A stretch of 64,000 nucleotides of DNA from assembly GCF_918797525.1 (NCBI RefSeq), contig NZ_OU963893.1:2790001-2854000 (forward strand). Direction: 5' to 3'. Shown one piece after another: positions 9,427 through 19,019 of this stretch. The translations under genes were made by a program, and so were the position numbers. Positions within the stretch are counted from its first letter, which is position 1, and every line of letters starts with the position of its first letter. The stretch is from an unidentified bacterial endosymbiont (GTDB taxonomy: Bacteria; Pseudomonadota; Gammaproteobacteria; Enterobacterales; Enterobacteriaceae). The notes below the pieces were generated by a model. It did no database searches. It saw only the letters and a program-made list of their open reading frames with translations, and was not told the origin of the DNA.

Positions 9427-9467
9427 CTTTATCCCGCAGACGCATGCACCGCCGTTGGCGCATCGTC
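9416..9467 (-). promoter_or_regulatory. ANTAR-type two-hexaloop antiterminator RNA (NasR target) in the nasF leader
   Basis: Read on the minus strand. Hairpin 1 (9439-9467) has GACG, AT and GCGCC pairing with GGTGC, AT and CGTC, one bulged G, and a six-base loop AACGGC. Hairpin 2 (about 9417-9438) has GGAT pairing with GTCC, extended past one mismatch, and a six-base loop AAAGGC. Both loops have A at position 1 and G at position 4, the signature known for ANTAR-protein RNA targets. Hairpin 2 uses GTCC and following bases that also form the 5' arm of the terminator, so the structures exclude each other. Inference: nitrate-bound NasR stabilises this RNA and lets transcription reach nasF. Confidence 0.85.
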
Positions 9468-9487
9468 AAAAATGGTTAATCAGATAA

Positions 9488-9503
9488 TGCAAAGAAGATG
9501 CCA
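9488..9503 (-). promoter_or_regulatory. Sigma-54 (-24/-12) promoter of the nas operon
   Basis: The minus strand reads TGGCATCTTCTTTGCA, matching TGGCAC-N5-TTGCA at all but one position with correct GG-GC spacing. It predicts a transcript start near 9477, giving a leader of about 110 bases before the nasF ATG. This agrees with the known nitrogen-regulated nasF promoter of Klebsiella. Confidence 0.88.
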
Positions 9504-9574
9504 GAATACAAACGTTGATTTAACCGGCCCCGACCGCATGAGGCTTCAGGTTACGCACCGTCATCAGGCACGAT

Positions 9575-9593
9575 TTGCCCAGCGATTGTGCAA
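9575..9593. promoter_or_regulatory. Candidate NtrC-binding site
   Basis: TTGCCCAGCGATTGTGCAA is an imperfect dyad resembling the NtrC consensus TTGCACCA-N3-TGGTGCAA (12 of 16 defined positions by my count). It is centred about 107 bp upstream of the predicted sigma-54 start, a usual enhancer distance, and abuts the 3' end of nasR. Confidence 0.55.
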
Positions 9594-10778
9594 CTACGCC
9601 TTCGGGGTGAGCTGCCACACGCTTTTCACGGTGAGCAGCGCCTTTGCGATATCCACCATGCGCTGATTCTTATCCATCGCCATTTTACGCAGCGCCGTCC
9701 AGGCCTGTTCTTCGCTCATCTGCTGGTAGGTCATCAGCACGCTTTTGGCCTTGTCGATGGTCTTGCGCGCGTCGAGGGTATCGCGCAGAGACGCCAGCTG
9801 GCGGGAGAGTTGCTCGATTTCACGCGCCTGCTGGCGCACCAGCGGGAGCAAGGGTTTATCCGGGTAGAGGGTCACAAGGTCGTCATTATCATCTTCCTGC
9901 TCCCTGACATGCTGTTGATGGTGAAGACGCTCATCTACGGCGAGCATCAGATCGGCAATAACGATCTCCTCCAGCGTGCGCAGATGTTCAAGGCGTGCCG
10001 TTTGCAGGGCAAACCAGTTCCGTGCGGCGTGACCATTATCTGCGCCGGGCTGACGGGTACAGGCCAGGCGTCTGAGCTGCTCGGTCTCACGGTCAGGCTG
10101 ACAGTTCAGGGCGAAGGTCGTTTGCACATCCGCCTGGCTGTGGGATAAAAACACCTCAAAGCAGGCCTGCTGGCCGTCGATGCGGTCCACCAGGCTCTGG
10201 CGGGTTTCTTCGCTGAAAAAGCCGAGCGTGAAGCCGATCGCCCCCAGCGCCCGCTCCTGCCCCACCAGCTCTTTCCCCTGCATCAGGCTATAAAGCGCCA
10301 CAAAACGGCCCGCGATGTGCGGGTCGTCAATGCTGTCATTAAGCTGCGGCACGATACTGAGCAGGTGGCGAAGGATGCGGCTGTAGCGCGCCATCGCCCC
10401 GGCGGGTGCCATCCCCTGCTGGCTGATGCCATCACGCAGGGCAGGTAGCGCCTCCAGGCTTTGCAGCGCTGCGGCGATACGTTCGCAGATGGCGCTGCCC
10501 GGCAACGGGGATTGCGCATCAAGAATGCGATGCAGGGCAGCGAGATTTTCATCTACCAGCGCACGGCTGGCCTTGCATTCGGGGGCGTACAGTTTACCCT
10601 GTGAACAGAGCCAGACATTTGAGGCGCCACGCTCACACTGCAGCATATGCACCAGTTGGCTGATGCTGCTCACCAGCACGCCCGACTGCGCAAGCTTGCT
10701 GAGTTGCGCCTGGCGCATCAGGCGTGCACGCTGGAACCATTGGGTTGCCGCAGGCGTTCTTCCAGCTATTACCGTCAT
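9594..10778 (-). CDS. nasR: Nitrate/nitrite-sensing antiterminator NasR (NIT-ANTAR)
   Basis: Regulator of the nas operon, 394 residues, matching the length of Klebsiella NasR. The N-terminal two thirds (about residues 35-290) is the helical NIT nitrate/nitrite sensor, including the LVHMLQCERGASNVW region. The C-terminal about 60 residues form the ANTAR RNA-binding domain (LDARKTIDKAKSVLMTYQQ ... EEQAWTALRKMAMDKNQRM). The ATG at 10778 follows GGGAGAG at a good distance. The gene lies directly upstream of, and parallel to, its target; the operon promoter and leader fill the 228 bp between nasR and nasF. Role: binds the two-hexaloop leader RNA when nitrate or nitrite is present, preventing the terminator. 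Confidence 0.95.
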   Translation of the reverse strand: MTVIAGRTPAATQWFQRARLMRQAQLSKLAQSGVLVSSISQLVHMLQCERGASNVWLCSQGKLYAPECKASRALVDENLAALHRILDAQSPLPGSAICERIAAALQSLEALPALRDGISQQGMAPAGAMARYSRILRHLLSIVPQLNDSIDDPHIAGRFVALYSLMQGKELVGQERALGAIGFTLGFFSEETRQSLVDRIDGQQACFEVFLSHSQADVQTTFALNCQPDRETEQLRRLACTRQPGADNGHAARNWFALQTARLEHLRTLEEIVIADLMLAVDERLHHQQHVREQEDDNDDLVTLYPDKPLLPLVRQQAREIEQLSRQLASLRDTLDARKTIDKAKSVLMTYQQMSEEQAWTALRKMAMDKNQRMVDIAKALLTVKSVWQLTPKA

Positions 10779-10851
10779 GCTTACTCTCCCGAATCACTCA
10801 CCTGCGATGAGTAAAGCAATATTCGTGCCTTTTCAAAGAACAGGAGTCATC

Positions 10852-11205
10852 ATGCAGAAGATTGTCATTGTCGCCAACGGTGCGGCCTATGGCAGCGAAT
10901 CGCTGTTTAACAGCCTGCGCCTGGCGATAGCGCTACGCGACAGTGAACGAGAGGTTGAGCTACGCCTCTTTTTAATGTCAGATGCCGTTACGGCCGGTCT
11001 GAAGGGACAAAAGCCGGCGGAGGGGTATAACATTCAGCAGATGCTGGAGATCCTGACGGCGCAGAATGTGCCGGTCAGGCTGTGTAAAACCTGCACCGAC
11101 GGGCGCGGCATCACCGGCCTTGCGCTGATTGATGGCGTGCAAATTGGCACCCTGGTCGAACTGGCCGAATGGACGCTGAGCGCCGATAAAGTATTAACGT
11201 TTTAA
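10852..11205 (+). CDS. ychN: DsrE/F-like protein YchN
   Basis: Cytoplasmic DsrE-fold protein of 117 residues, same length and closely similar to E. coli YchN (opens MQKIVIVANGAAYGSESLF; ends TLSADKVLTF). E. coli YchN forms a hexamer, and the family includes sulfur-relay proteins; Cys residues in RLCKTCTDGRG may be functional. A longer frame runs upstream into the antisense of nasR, but CAGGAG sits correctly before the ATG at 10852. It is divergent from nasR and convergent with chaC. Exact biochemical function is not established. Confidence 0.93.
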   Translation: MQKIVIVANGAAYGSESLFNSLRLAIALRDSEREVELRLFLMSDAVTAGLKGQKPAEGYNIQQMLEILTAQNVPVRLCKTCTDGRGITGLALIDGVQIGTLVELAEWTLSADKVLTF

Positions 11206-11233
11206 GCCTGAACCGCTGGGCAGGTTATCAGGC
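11206..11233. terminator. Hairpin between convergent ychN and chaC
   Basis: GCCTGAACC pairs with GGT-TA-TCAGGC across a loop of GCTGGGCA, starting at the ychN stop and touching the end of chaC. There is no long U run, so it may be a weak or rho-assisted terminator, or simply an mRNA 3'-end hairpin. Confidence 0.45.
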
Positions 11234-11923
11234 AACGCCCCGCCGCAGCGGATGATTTAGCTCTGCGCCTTCCATCAGCGCTTTCACCTTCACGACCAGT
11301 TCATTCAGACAATCGTCTTTCATACCGAGACGCGTGAGCGCCTGGTCCAGTGAAAAGAGATACTGCGCATTGGTTCCCAGCGGCCCGCTGGCGGCGGCGA
11401 TCAGCGGAGCAATAACCTGCGTACGGGTGTCCGCTTCATACAGCGGGTGGCGCGGATCCATGATAAACACCAGCGCATTGACGGTGCGGCCGTCATCAAG
11501 CTCCAGCTTGCACCAGCAGGGCAGATAGCAGCCGGTGATCATCTCGCGCTTCCAGAGCAGCGTGAGCTCCTCTTCAGGGGCGGGATCCGGGAGTCGGTAT
11601 GCCACGCCCGTGGTGCGTCCGCCCTCTTTCAGTGCAAGCATGCGGCCAGGCTGACACGCACTGCCGCGTCCGGCGGTGAGGCGCAAACAGAACGCGCGAT
11701 GCCAGCCCGGGAGCGTTCCCGTTGCCGATTCGACAAATTCCAGCGCCGGGTTCCACATCAGCGAGCCGTAGCCAAAAATCCACACCGGCCCCTCATCCGG
11801 ACGGCACGCAAGCGTGGCAGCCAGCGACGCCGCACGTTGTTCAGCCGACCAAAGAAGCGCTTCCTCAATAGCGCCAAAAGCGGTCTTACAATCTGCCTTC
11901 TTTAGAAAATCACGCGTTAACAT
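11228..11923 (-). CDS. chaC: Glutathione-specific gamma-glutamylcyclotransferase ChaC
   Basis: Cytosolic enzyme cleaving glutathione to 5-oxoproline and Cys-Gly. The family signature FGYGSLMWNP is present, along with EEELTLLWKREM containing a likely catalytic Glu. The start at 11923 (LTRDFLKKADCKTAFG after Met) gives 231 residues, the E. coli length, and follows GGAGG; a longer in-frame reading from 12073 has no comparable ribosome-binding site. It is downstream of chaB on the same strand, with a 176-bp gap. Named in E. coli from the cha locus with the cation antiporter chaA, although glutathione degradation is the family activity. Confidence 0.94.
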   Translation of the reverse strand: MLTRDFLKKADCKTAFGAIEEALLWSAEQRAASLAATLACRPDEGPVWIFGYGSLMWNPALEFVESATGTLPGWHRAFCLRLTAGRGSACQPGRMLALKEGGRTTGVAYRLPDPAPEEELTLLWKREMITGCYLPCWCKLELDDGRTVNALVFIMDPRHPLYEADTRTQVIAPLIAAASGPLGTNAQYLFSLDQALTRLGMKDDCLNELVVKVKALMEGAELNHPLRRGVA

Positions 11924-12099
11924 ATTACACCTCCGCCACTGCATGCTTCCCTGCGACATCTGTAGTCCGCCTTCCCGGCATGATATGCTGGTCATATCAC
12001 CAGCAGTCATCAACGATAAGCAATTCGCGGGCCAGTTGCAATACAAGGGCAGTTCACGCGCCTCAAACGACAAAATGAAGGTAGTGTAATAGGTGGTGA

Positions 12100-12330
12100 C
12101 TATCTCTTTTTATGCCATTTATCATCGTCTCCTTTTTCATAATCATTTTTTACCGCAGCCCATGCGACTTTGTGCGCAGTTTCTTCACGGCTGGCATTAT
12201 TCCTGCGATCGTCTTTATCTTTGTATTGATCCCAGGCGTTGTTAAAGGCTTCTTTATAGATATCCTGCGCGTGAGCGGGGAGTACGTGCTGCACGCTCCC
12301 AGGTAATTCGCGTTTCGATTTATAGAGCAT
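12100..12330 (-). CDS. chaB: Cation transport regulator ChaB
   Basis: Small, highly charged protein of 76 residues, nearly the same as E. coli ChaB (VQHVLPAHAQDIYKEAFNNA; DDRRNNASREETAHKVAW; ends in a Lys-rich tail). A GTG directly upstream is in frame, but the ATG at 12330 has GAGG six bases before it. It is divergent from chaA across about 270 bp that is AT-rich, with no gene I can support. Thought to influence ChaA; molecular action is unproven. Confidence 0.93.
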   Translation of the reverse strand: MLYKSKRELPGSVQHVLPAHAQDIYKEAFNNAWDQYKDKDDRRNNASREETAHKVAWAAVKNDYEKGDDDKWHKKR

Positions 12331-12599
12331 CACTAACCTCTTTTTTTGCTAAAGCGTTAAGTGTGGTCGACAATGTCTACGCGCGCTAGTCAGGAAAGAT
12401 TTATGAATTACTCAAAAGATAATCATCTGTTATTAAACAAAATAACGCCAAAGAGTGGCTTTTTTATCACTCATAACAGGAATAATTCATTAACGGTAAA
12501 ATTGAGTAAAAAACTGAGGGTAATCAATAGAGATCTGGTAGTTTATTGACCTTAAAATTCTATCTATAATTACAAGCACCTGCATTGATGGAGAAGCAC

Positions 12600-13700
12600 A
12601 TGACAGCAGTACATGAGGCGGTAAAGACCCGCCACAAGGAGACGTCGCTCATTTTCCCGGTTCTGGCACTGGCTGTGCTGTTCTTCTGGGGAAGTAGTCA
12701 GTCACTGCCAGTGGTGGTTGGTATTAATATTATTGCGCTGGTGGGTATTTTAACCAGCGCCTTTAGCGTTGTACGCCATGCGGATGTTTTAGCCCACCGT
12801 CTGGGCGAGCCGTACGGTTCGTTAATTCTCAGTCTTTCGGTGGTGATTCTTGAAGTCAGCCTGATCTCTGCCCTGATGGCAACCGGCGACGCCGCGCCTA
12901 CGCTGATGCGCGACACGCTCTACTCCATCATTATGATTGTGACAGGCGGTCTGGTCGGCTTTTCTCTGCTATTGGGTGGGCGTAAATTTGCTACCCAGTA
13001 TATGAATCTGTTTGGTATTAAACAGTATCTGATTGCCCTGTTCCCGCTGGCCATAATTGTACTGGTATTCCCGATGGCCCTGCCCGGTGCAAACTTCACG
13101 ACCGGCCAGGCGCTGCTGGTGGCCCTGATTTCGGCCGCCATGTACGGCGTATTCCTGTTGATTCAAACCAAGACTCACCAGAGTTTGTTTGTATACGAGC
13201 ATGAAGATGATGCTGACGATGACGACCCGCATCACGGTAAACCATCGGCACACAGCAGCGTGTGGCATACCGTTTGGCTGATCGTACATCTGATTGCGGT
13301 TATCGCGGTCACCAAGATGAACGCAAATCCGCTGGAGACGCTGTTAACGGAGATGAACGCGCCGGTGGCGTTTACCGGCTTCCTGGTGGCGCTGCTGATC
13401 CTCTCGCCTGAAGGGCTTGGGGCGCTGAAAGCGGTGCTGAACAATCAGGTTCAACGGGCAATGAACCTGTTCTTCGGCTCCGTGCTGGCAACAATTTCAC
13501 TCACTGTACCGGTTGTGACGTTGATTGCCTTTATGACCGGCAATGACCTGCAGTTTGCGCTGGGTGCGCCAGAGATGATCGTGATGATCGCGTCACTGCT
13601 GCTGTGCCAGATCTCCTTCTCGACCGGACGTACAAACGTGCTGAACGGTGCGGCGCACATGGCGTTGTTTATTGCCTATCTGATGACAATATTTGCGTGA
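12600..13700 (+). CDS. chaA: Ca2+(Na+,K+)/H+ antiporter ChaA
   Basis: Inner-membrane cation/proton antiporter of the CaCA superfamily, 366 residues as in E. coli. It contains about ten hydrophobic segments, an acidic His-rich loop (EHEDDADDDDPHHG, about residues 200-213), and the two conserved alpha-repeat motifs around GEPYGSLILSLSVVILEVSL and LLILSPEGLGALKAVLNNQ, whose Glu residues are expected ion ligands. An in-frame ATG at 12588 exists, but GGAGA is correctly spaced only for the ATG at 12600. Extrudes Ca2+, Na+ or K+ at alkaline pH. A bidirectional terminator separates it from convergent kdsA. Confidence 0.95.
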   Translation: MTAVHEAVKTRHKETSLIFPVLALAVLFFWGSSQSLPVVVGINIIALVGILTSAFSVVRHADVLAHRLGEPYGSLILSLSVVILEVSLISALMATGDAAPTLMRDTLYSIIMIVTGGLVGFSLLLGGRKFATQYMNLFGIKQYLIALFPLAIIVLVFPMALPGANFTTGQALLVALISAAMYGVFLLIQTKTHQSLFVYEHEDDADDDDPHHGKPSAHSSVWHTVWLIVHLIAVIAVTKMNANPLETLLTEMNAPVAFTGFLVALLILSPEGLGALKAVLNNQVQRAMNLFFGSVLATISLTVPVVTLIAFMTGNDLQFALGAPEMIVMIASLLLCQISFSTGRTNVLNGAAHMALFIAYLMTIFA

Positions 13701-13742
13701 GATAACCCGCGCCTTCTCCCCTTCCGGGCGCGGAAGAAACCC

Positions 13743-13771
13743 AAAAAACCCGCCGGGAAGGCGGGTTTTTT
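13743..13771. terminator. Bidirectional terminator between chaA and kdsA
   Basis: AACCCGCC (13747-13754) pairs with GGCGGGTT (13760-13767) around GGGAA, flanked by A and T runs on the two sides, so it can serve both convergent genes. Confidence 0.93.
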
Positions 13772-13772
13772 A

Positions 13773-14636
<864 letters not shown>

Positions 14637-14663
14637 TTATTCAGGTGTGAATCGGAATTAAGA

Positions 14664-15473
14664 TTAATGCAGCGTAATGTGTTTATGCGAGATAGCGTTT
14701 ATCTGCGCGCGAATCATTTCGCTAATAGGATCTTCCGGACATTGTTCCACGAAATAACTCAAATCATTCAGTGCGACGTGCTCGCAGTCGAGCTGCGCAT
14801 AGATAAGGCCACGGTCGCGAATTTCGTACGGGTCTTCCGGATTAAACTGCAGCAGGACCTCACTGGCACGCAGCGCCAGCTCCATCTGCCGCTCTTCCAT
14901 TAGCGCCGACTTTAGCGTATCCAGCAGCTTGCGAACGACCTCGGAGTTATCCGCTTCATCAAGATCTTCATTGAAGAGCTCTGCAATCGGGCTGATATTG
15001 CCTTTCAGCCAGACGTCCAGCGTGTGCTCGTCCAGCGTGTCACCGTTAAACGGATTGATTAACCACATCTCTCCATCCAGCCACTCTGCACGCAGGATCA
15101 TCTGCGTGGGGAAAATGACCGGTACCAGCGGAATATCCAGACGATGCGCAACCCACAGCAAAATAGCGCCCAGCGCCACAGCACTGCCCTGACGATTTTT
15201 TAAAACCTGGTCGAGCCATAACGCATCCGACAGGCGGTACACGCCGCGCGTGTCGCTGAAACCCCATTCGCCGTAGAAAAGCTCAAGCAGCTTTTCAAGT
15301 TGCCAGTCCTGGCCACGCGCCTGACTGATCTCTTCGCGTGCAAGACTGACCAGGCTCTCCAGCTCATCGTAGACGTACTGCGACGTAAAATCGTCGCGGA
15401 TCATCTCCGAAATCAGGATCATGCCATCGCAAAGCGGCACTTTATTAAATTCGAAATCGGCTAAGGACCTCAT
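14664..15473 (-). CDS. sirB1: SirB1 (YchA) transglutaminase-like/TPR protein
   Basis: Conserved 269-residue cytosolic protein. The N-terminal half resembles the transglutaminase-like SirB1 domain (YGEWGFSDTRGVYRLSDALW; GAILLWVAHRLDIPLVPV), and the C-terminal third is TPR-like (LLQFNPEDPYEIRDRGLIYAQ). No established activity; it is always found in this prfA-prmC neighbourhood. The start at 15473 lies four bases after the stop of the sirB2 vestige, consistent with former coupling. Confidence 0.92.
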   Translation of the reverse strand: MRSLADFEFNKVPLCDGMILISEMIRDDFTSQYVYDELESLVSLAREEISQARGQDWQLEKLLELFYGEWGFSDTRGVYRLSDALWLDQVLKNRQGSAVALGAILLWVAHRLDIPLVPVIFPTQMILRAEWLDGEMWLINPFNGDTLDEHTLDVWLKGNISPIAELFNEDLDEADNSEVVRKLLDTLKSALMEERQMELALRASEVLLQFNPEDPYEIRDRGLIYAQLDCEHVALNDLSYFVEQCPEDPISEMIRAQINAISHKHITLH

Positions 15474-15476
15474 GAC

Positions 15477-15587
15477 TTACCCCAGTAACGACTGCGCGTA
15501 CAATGACGTCCAGACGCGATAAAACTCAAAAACAATGTAGATGATAACGCCAAACCGCTTTTCAGTCAGCCATGCGCCTTTATCAGT
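15477..15587 (-). pseudogene. sirB2: Vestige of sirB2 (ychQ), internally deleted
   Basis: In E. coli a full sirB2 gene of about 130 codons lies between prmC and sirB1. Here only 134 bp separates them. A stop-to-stop minus-strand frame of 36 codons encodes GAWLTEKRFGVIIYIV, which I recognise as the conserved middle of SirB2 membrane proteins, then an unrelated tail ending QSLLG and a TAA four bases before sirB1. There is no start codon with a ribosome-binding site, and the N-terminal helices are missing. The ancestral gene seems to have lost its 5' half and part of its 3' half. The identification relies on memory of SirB2, so a database alignment is needed. Confidence 0.7.
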
Positions 15588-15607
15588 TTATGGCAGATAG
15601 CCGAGAC

Positions 15608-16438
15608 TCATGCCCACGTGCCCAGCGTCAGGCGTTCATTACCGCCATAATCGCGACAGGTTTCCACTGCGGTGTAACCTGCCGTCGTGAACAGCGCACG
15701 TACGGCTTCTCCCTGCGTCCAGCCATGTTCCACCAGCAGCCAGCCCTCGGGAAGCAAATGTTCTCGTGACGTTGTCACAATGTGATCCAGATCGGCCATA
15801 CCCGCCCTGGCAGCAACCAGCGCAGTTAGCGGTTCAAAACGCACATCTCCCTGCGCCAGGTGCGGGTCGTGTTGGTCAATATAGGGCGGATTGCTGACAA
15901 TCATCTCAAACGTGTCGCTTTCAAGCGCGCTAAACCAGCTGCTCTGTCGCACCGACACGTTGCTGAACCCCAGACGCTCAAGGTTACGCTGTGCCAGCGC
16001 CACCGCATCCGGCATCACGTCCACTGCCGTCACCGTACAGTCCGGACGCTCAGAGGCCAGCGCCAGCGCAATCGCCCCGGTGCCGGTGCCGAGATCGAGA
16101 ATGCGGCAACGCTTTGCCGGTAAACGCGCCAGCGCCTGCTCCACCAGGCACTCGGTGTCGGGCCGTGGGATCAGGGTGGCGGCTGAAACGTAGAGCGGTA
16201 AAGACCAGAACTCACGCTCGCCCACCAGGTGCGCCACCGGCTCGCCGGTTTTGCGTCGGGCAAGCAGCGCCGCAAGCTGCGTTTCCTGTTCCGGGGTGAG
16301 CGCCGTCTCGCCAAATGCCAGCAGATAAGTGCGGGCTTTCCCCGTCACATGTTCAAGCAGGATCTCGGCGTCACGCTTAGGGCTTTCACTTTCTGAAAGC
16401 GCACTGGCGGCATGGCGTAACCAGTGTTGAAAATCCAT
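15608..16438 (-). CDS. prmC: Release factor glutamine methyltransferase PrmC (HemK)
   Basis: Methylates the Gln of the GGQ motif in release factors RF1 and RF2, using S-adenosylmethionine; cytosolic. 276 residues. SAM-binding motif ILDLGTGTGAIALALA and catalytic NPPY (IVSNPPYIDQHD) are present. Its ATG overlaps the prfA TAA by one base (TAATG), coupling it to its substrate gene. The C terminus reads LTLGTWA, slightly unlike the usual ending I recall (LTLGR...), possibly altered by the same deletion that removed most of sirB2. Confidence 0.96.
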   Translation of the reverse strand: MDFQHWLRHAASALSESESPKRDAEILLEHVTGKARTYLLAFGETALTPEQETQLAALLARRKTGEPVAHLVGEREFWSLPLYVSAATLIPRPDTECLVEQALARLPAKRCRILDLGTGTGAIALALASERPDCTVTAVDVMPDAVALAQRNLERLGFSNVSVRQSSWFSALESDTFEMIVSNPPYIDQHDPHLAQGDVRFEPLTALVAARAGMADLDHIVTTSREHLLPEGWLLVEHGWTQGEAVRALFTTAGYTAVETCRDYGGNERLTLGTWA

Positions 16439-17520
16439 TATTCCTGCTCGGACAATGCCGCCAACTGGTCGGCCTGGTATTCCTGCACGATAGGCTCGAT
16501 AAGCATATCCAGTTTACCTTCCATAGCTTCATCCAGACGGTAGAGCGTCAGGTTGATGCGGTGGTCGGTCACCCGGCCCTGCGGGAAGTTGTAGGTCCGG
16601 TTACGATCGCTGCGATCGCCGCTGCCCAGCAGGTTACGCCGGGTGGACGCTTCCGCCTGCTGGCGTTTTGCCACTTCGGCGGCACGGATACGCGCGCCGA
16701 GCACCGACAAGGCTTTGGCTTTGTTTTTGTGCTGGGAACGTTCGTCCTGGCACTCTACCACGATGCCGGTTGGCAAGTGGGTAATACGAATTGCCGAGTC
16801 GGTGGTGTTAACGTGCTGCCCGCCCGCCCCGGAAGATCGGAAGGTATCGATACGCAGTTCTGAGGGGTTGATATCAGGCAGTTCCGCCTCCGGCAGCTCT
16901 GGCATCACCGCAACCGTACAGGCTGAGGTGTGAATACGTCCCTGAGATTCGGTGGCCGGCACGCGCTGTACGCGATGTCCGCCGGATTCAAACTTCAGAC
17001 GACCATAAACGCCATCACCGCTGATCTTAGCGATAACCTCTTTAAAACCACCATGTTCACCTTCGTTGGCGCTCATGATCTCCACGCGCCAGCGACGGGC
17101 TTCAGCGTAACGGCTGTACATACGGAACAGATCGCCGGCAAACAGCGCAGCTTCGTCACCGCCGGTTCCGGCACGAACTTCCACAAATGCGTTACGCTCA
17201 TCGTCCGGATCTTTAGGCAACAGCAGAACCTGAAGCTGTTGCTCCATCTCTTCTGCACGCGTTTTCGCATCCTGTAACTCTTCCTGCGCCATTTCGCGCA
17301 TTTCAGGGTCGTCGAGCATCATCTGCGCGGTTTCAATATCTTCCTGGACCTGGCGCCAGTCGGTAAAGCATTTAGATACATCACTCAACTGCGCATACTC
17401 ACGCGATAGCGCGCGAAAACGTTCCTGGTCTGCAATGGTCCCGGCATCACCGAGCAGCGCCTGTACTTCTTCATGGCGCTCGTGCAGAGCTTCCAGTTTA
17501 GCGACGATAGAAGGCTTCAT
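16438..17520 (-). CDS. prfA: Peptide chain release factor 1 (RF1)
   Basis: Recognises UAA and UAG stop codons. 360 residues, the E. coli length. The codon-recognition PAT tripeptide ([14 protein letters not shown]) and the peptidyl-hydrolysis loop [14 protein letters not shown] are both present. It lies 41 bp after hemA and overlaps prmC, the classical hemA-prfA-prmC operon. Confidence 0.98.
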   Translation of the reverse strand: MKPSIVAKLEALHERHEEVQALLGDAGTIADQERFRALSREYAQLSDVSKCFTDWRQVQEDIETAQMMLDDPEMREMAQEELQDAKTRAEEMEQQLQVLLLPKDPDDERNAFVEVRAGTGGDEAALFAGDLFRMYSRYAEARRWRVEIMSANEGEHGGFKEVIAKISGDGVYGRLKFESGGHRVQRVPATESQGRIHTSACTVAVMPELPEAELPDINPSELRIDTFRSSGAGGQHVNTTDSAIRITHLPTGIVVECQDERSQHKNKAKALSVLGARIRAAEVAKRQQAEASTRRNLLGSGDRSDRNRTYNFPQGRVTDHRINLTLYRLDEAMEGKLDMLIEPIVQEYQADQLAALSEQE

Positions 17521-17561
17521 AGGCGTAAATGCACCTTGTAATAGAAAATGGGTATAGGGCG

Positions 17562-18818
17562 CTATTCCAGCCCGAGGCTGTTGCGCAGAATAGTCAGGCG
17601 TTCATCATCCCCGTCCCGGGCTGCCTGCTGAAGAGATTTGGTTGGGGCATGGATCAGACGGTTAGTCAGTTTCCAGGCCAGATCCTGCATAATCGCGCTG
17701 GCATCGCCGCCCTGTTGCAGGGCCGCCAGCGCTTTGGCGGTCAGGTCGTCACGCACCTGCGCCGCCTGCCCGCGATATTCGCGGATGGTCTCACTGGCGC
17801 TTTGCGCGCGCAACCAGGCCATAAACTCGCTGGTTTCCTGCTCGACAATGGTTTCCGCCTGAACCGCTGCGGCTTTACGCTGGGCAAGGTTGTGGGAAAT
17901 AATCGTTTGCAGGTCATCGACGCTATAAAGATAGGCGTTAGCCAGTTTGCCGACGTCCGGTTCGACATCGCGCGGTACGGCGATATCCACCAGCAGCATC
18001 GGCTGATTACGCCGCGATTTCAGCGCACGCTCCACCATCCCTTTGCCGATAATCGGCAGCGGGCTGGCGGTAGAACTGATAATAATATCCGCCTCTTTCA
18101 GACGCTCATCAATGTCGCTTAGCGCAATCACTTCCGCACCCACTTCGTCTGCCAGTACCTGCGCACGTTCGCGGGTACGGTTAGCGATGATCATCTTTTT
18201 CACCTTATGCTCGCGCAGATGGCGCGCCACAAGCTCGATGGTCTCACCCGCACCGACCAGCAGCACCGTAACGGTTGACAGAGACTCGAAGATTTGACGT
18301 GCGAGGGTACAGGCTGCGAAAGCAACAGAAACCGCACTGGCGCCAATGTCGGTTTCGGTTCGCACACGCTTCGCCACGGAGAACGACTTCTGGAACATAC
18401 GCTCCAGCTCGCTCGCTTTCAGGTGCCCTTTTTGCGAATCGGCAAAGGCTTTTTTGACCTGACCCAGGATCTGCGGCTCGCCAAGCACCAGCGAATCAAG
18501 GCCGCTGGCCACGCGCATCAGATGGCTGACCGCATTGTTATCCTGATGCCAGTAAAGGCTATTGCGCAGCTCTTCTTCGTTGAGATGGTGATAGTCACAT
18601 AACCAGCGGATTAACGTTTCATGCAGGTTGTCCTGCTCCTCAACGCTTAAGTACAACTCGGTGCGGTTGCAGGTCGAGAGCACCACCCCACCCTGCACCA
18701 TAGGCTGCGCGAGCAGGCTGTCCAGCGCCAGGTCGAGCGTATCCGGCGAAAACGTGACACGTTCTCGCAGTGAAACCGGGGCTGTTTTGTGGTTAATGCC
18801 GAGTGCTAATAAGGTCAT
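17562..18818 (-). CDS. hemA: Glutamyl-tRNA reductase HemA
   Basis: First committed step of C5 tetrapyrrole synthesis, reducing glutamyl-tRNA(Glu) to glutamate-1-semialdehyde with NADPH. 418 residues. The catalytic Cys lies in [11 protein letters not shown] (about residue 50); NADP-binding [17 protein letters not shown] and the C-terminal dimerisation helix are present. The N terminus [19 protein letters not shown] fits the usual N-terminal region controlling HemA stability. Siroheme for the nas nitrite reductase also draws on this pathway. Divergent from lolB. Confidence 0.97.
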   Translation of the reverse strand: MTLLALGINHKTAPVSLRERVTFSPDTLDLALDSLLAQPMVQGGVVLSTCNRTELYLSVEEQDNLHETLIRWLCDYHHLNEEELRNSLYWHQDNNAVSHLMRVASGLDSLVLGEPQILGQVKKAFADSQKGHLKASELERMFQKSFSVAKRVRTETDIGASAVSVAFAACTLARQIFESLSTVTVLLVGAGETIELVARHLREHKVKKMIIANRTRERAQVLADEVGAEVIALSDIDERLKEADIIISSTASPLPIIGKGMVERALKSRRNQPMLLVDIAVPRDVEPDVGKLANAYLYSVDDLQTIISHNLAQRKAAAVQAETIVEQETSEFMAWLRAQSASETIREYRGQAAQVRDDLTAKALAALQQGGDASAIMQDLAWKLTNRLIHAPTKSLQQAARDGDDERLTILRNSLGLE

Positions 18819-19019
18819 GTTGAGCGGGAGTAGTACCAGCGTTAATAAGGTTAGCAGGTCGCATCATACAGGATGCGCGAGATCAATAAAAGAGACCACA
18901 CCCTTTCGGAGTAATAGGTTAGAAAGCGCTTTGAGATAATTTGAACGTAGACGCTGCTCCTGTGGGACGCTAGCATTAACAGTTATAACTGCAACGTATC
19001 TCAAGGATTTGTCCTCATT

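Noticed and set aside
11924..12073. N-terminal extension of chaC
   Set aside because: Not present in E. coli ChaC; the internal ATG at 11923 has GGAGG and gives the family length.
12361..12549. 62-codon open frame between chaB and chaA
   Set aside because: No good ribosome-binding site, no recognised homology, AT-rich intergenic composition.
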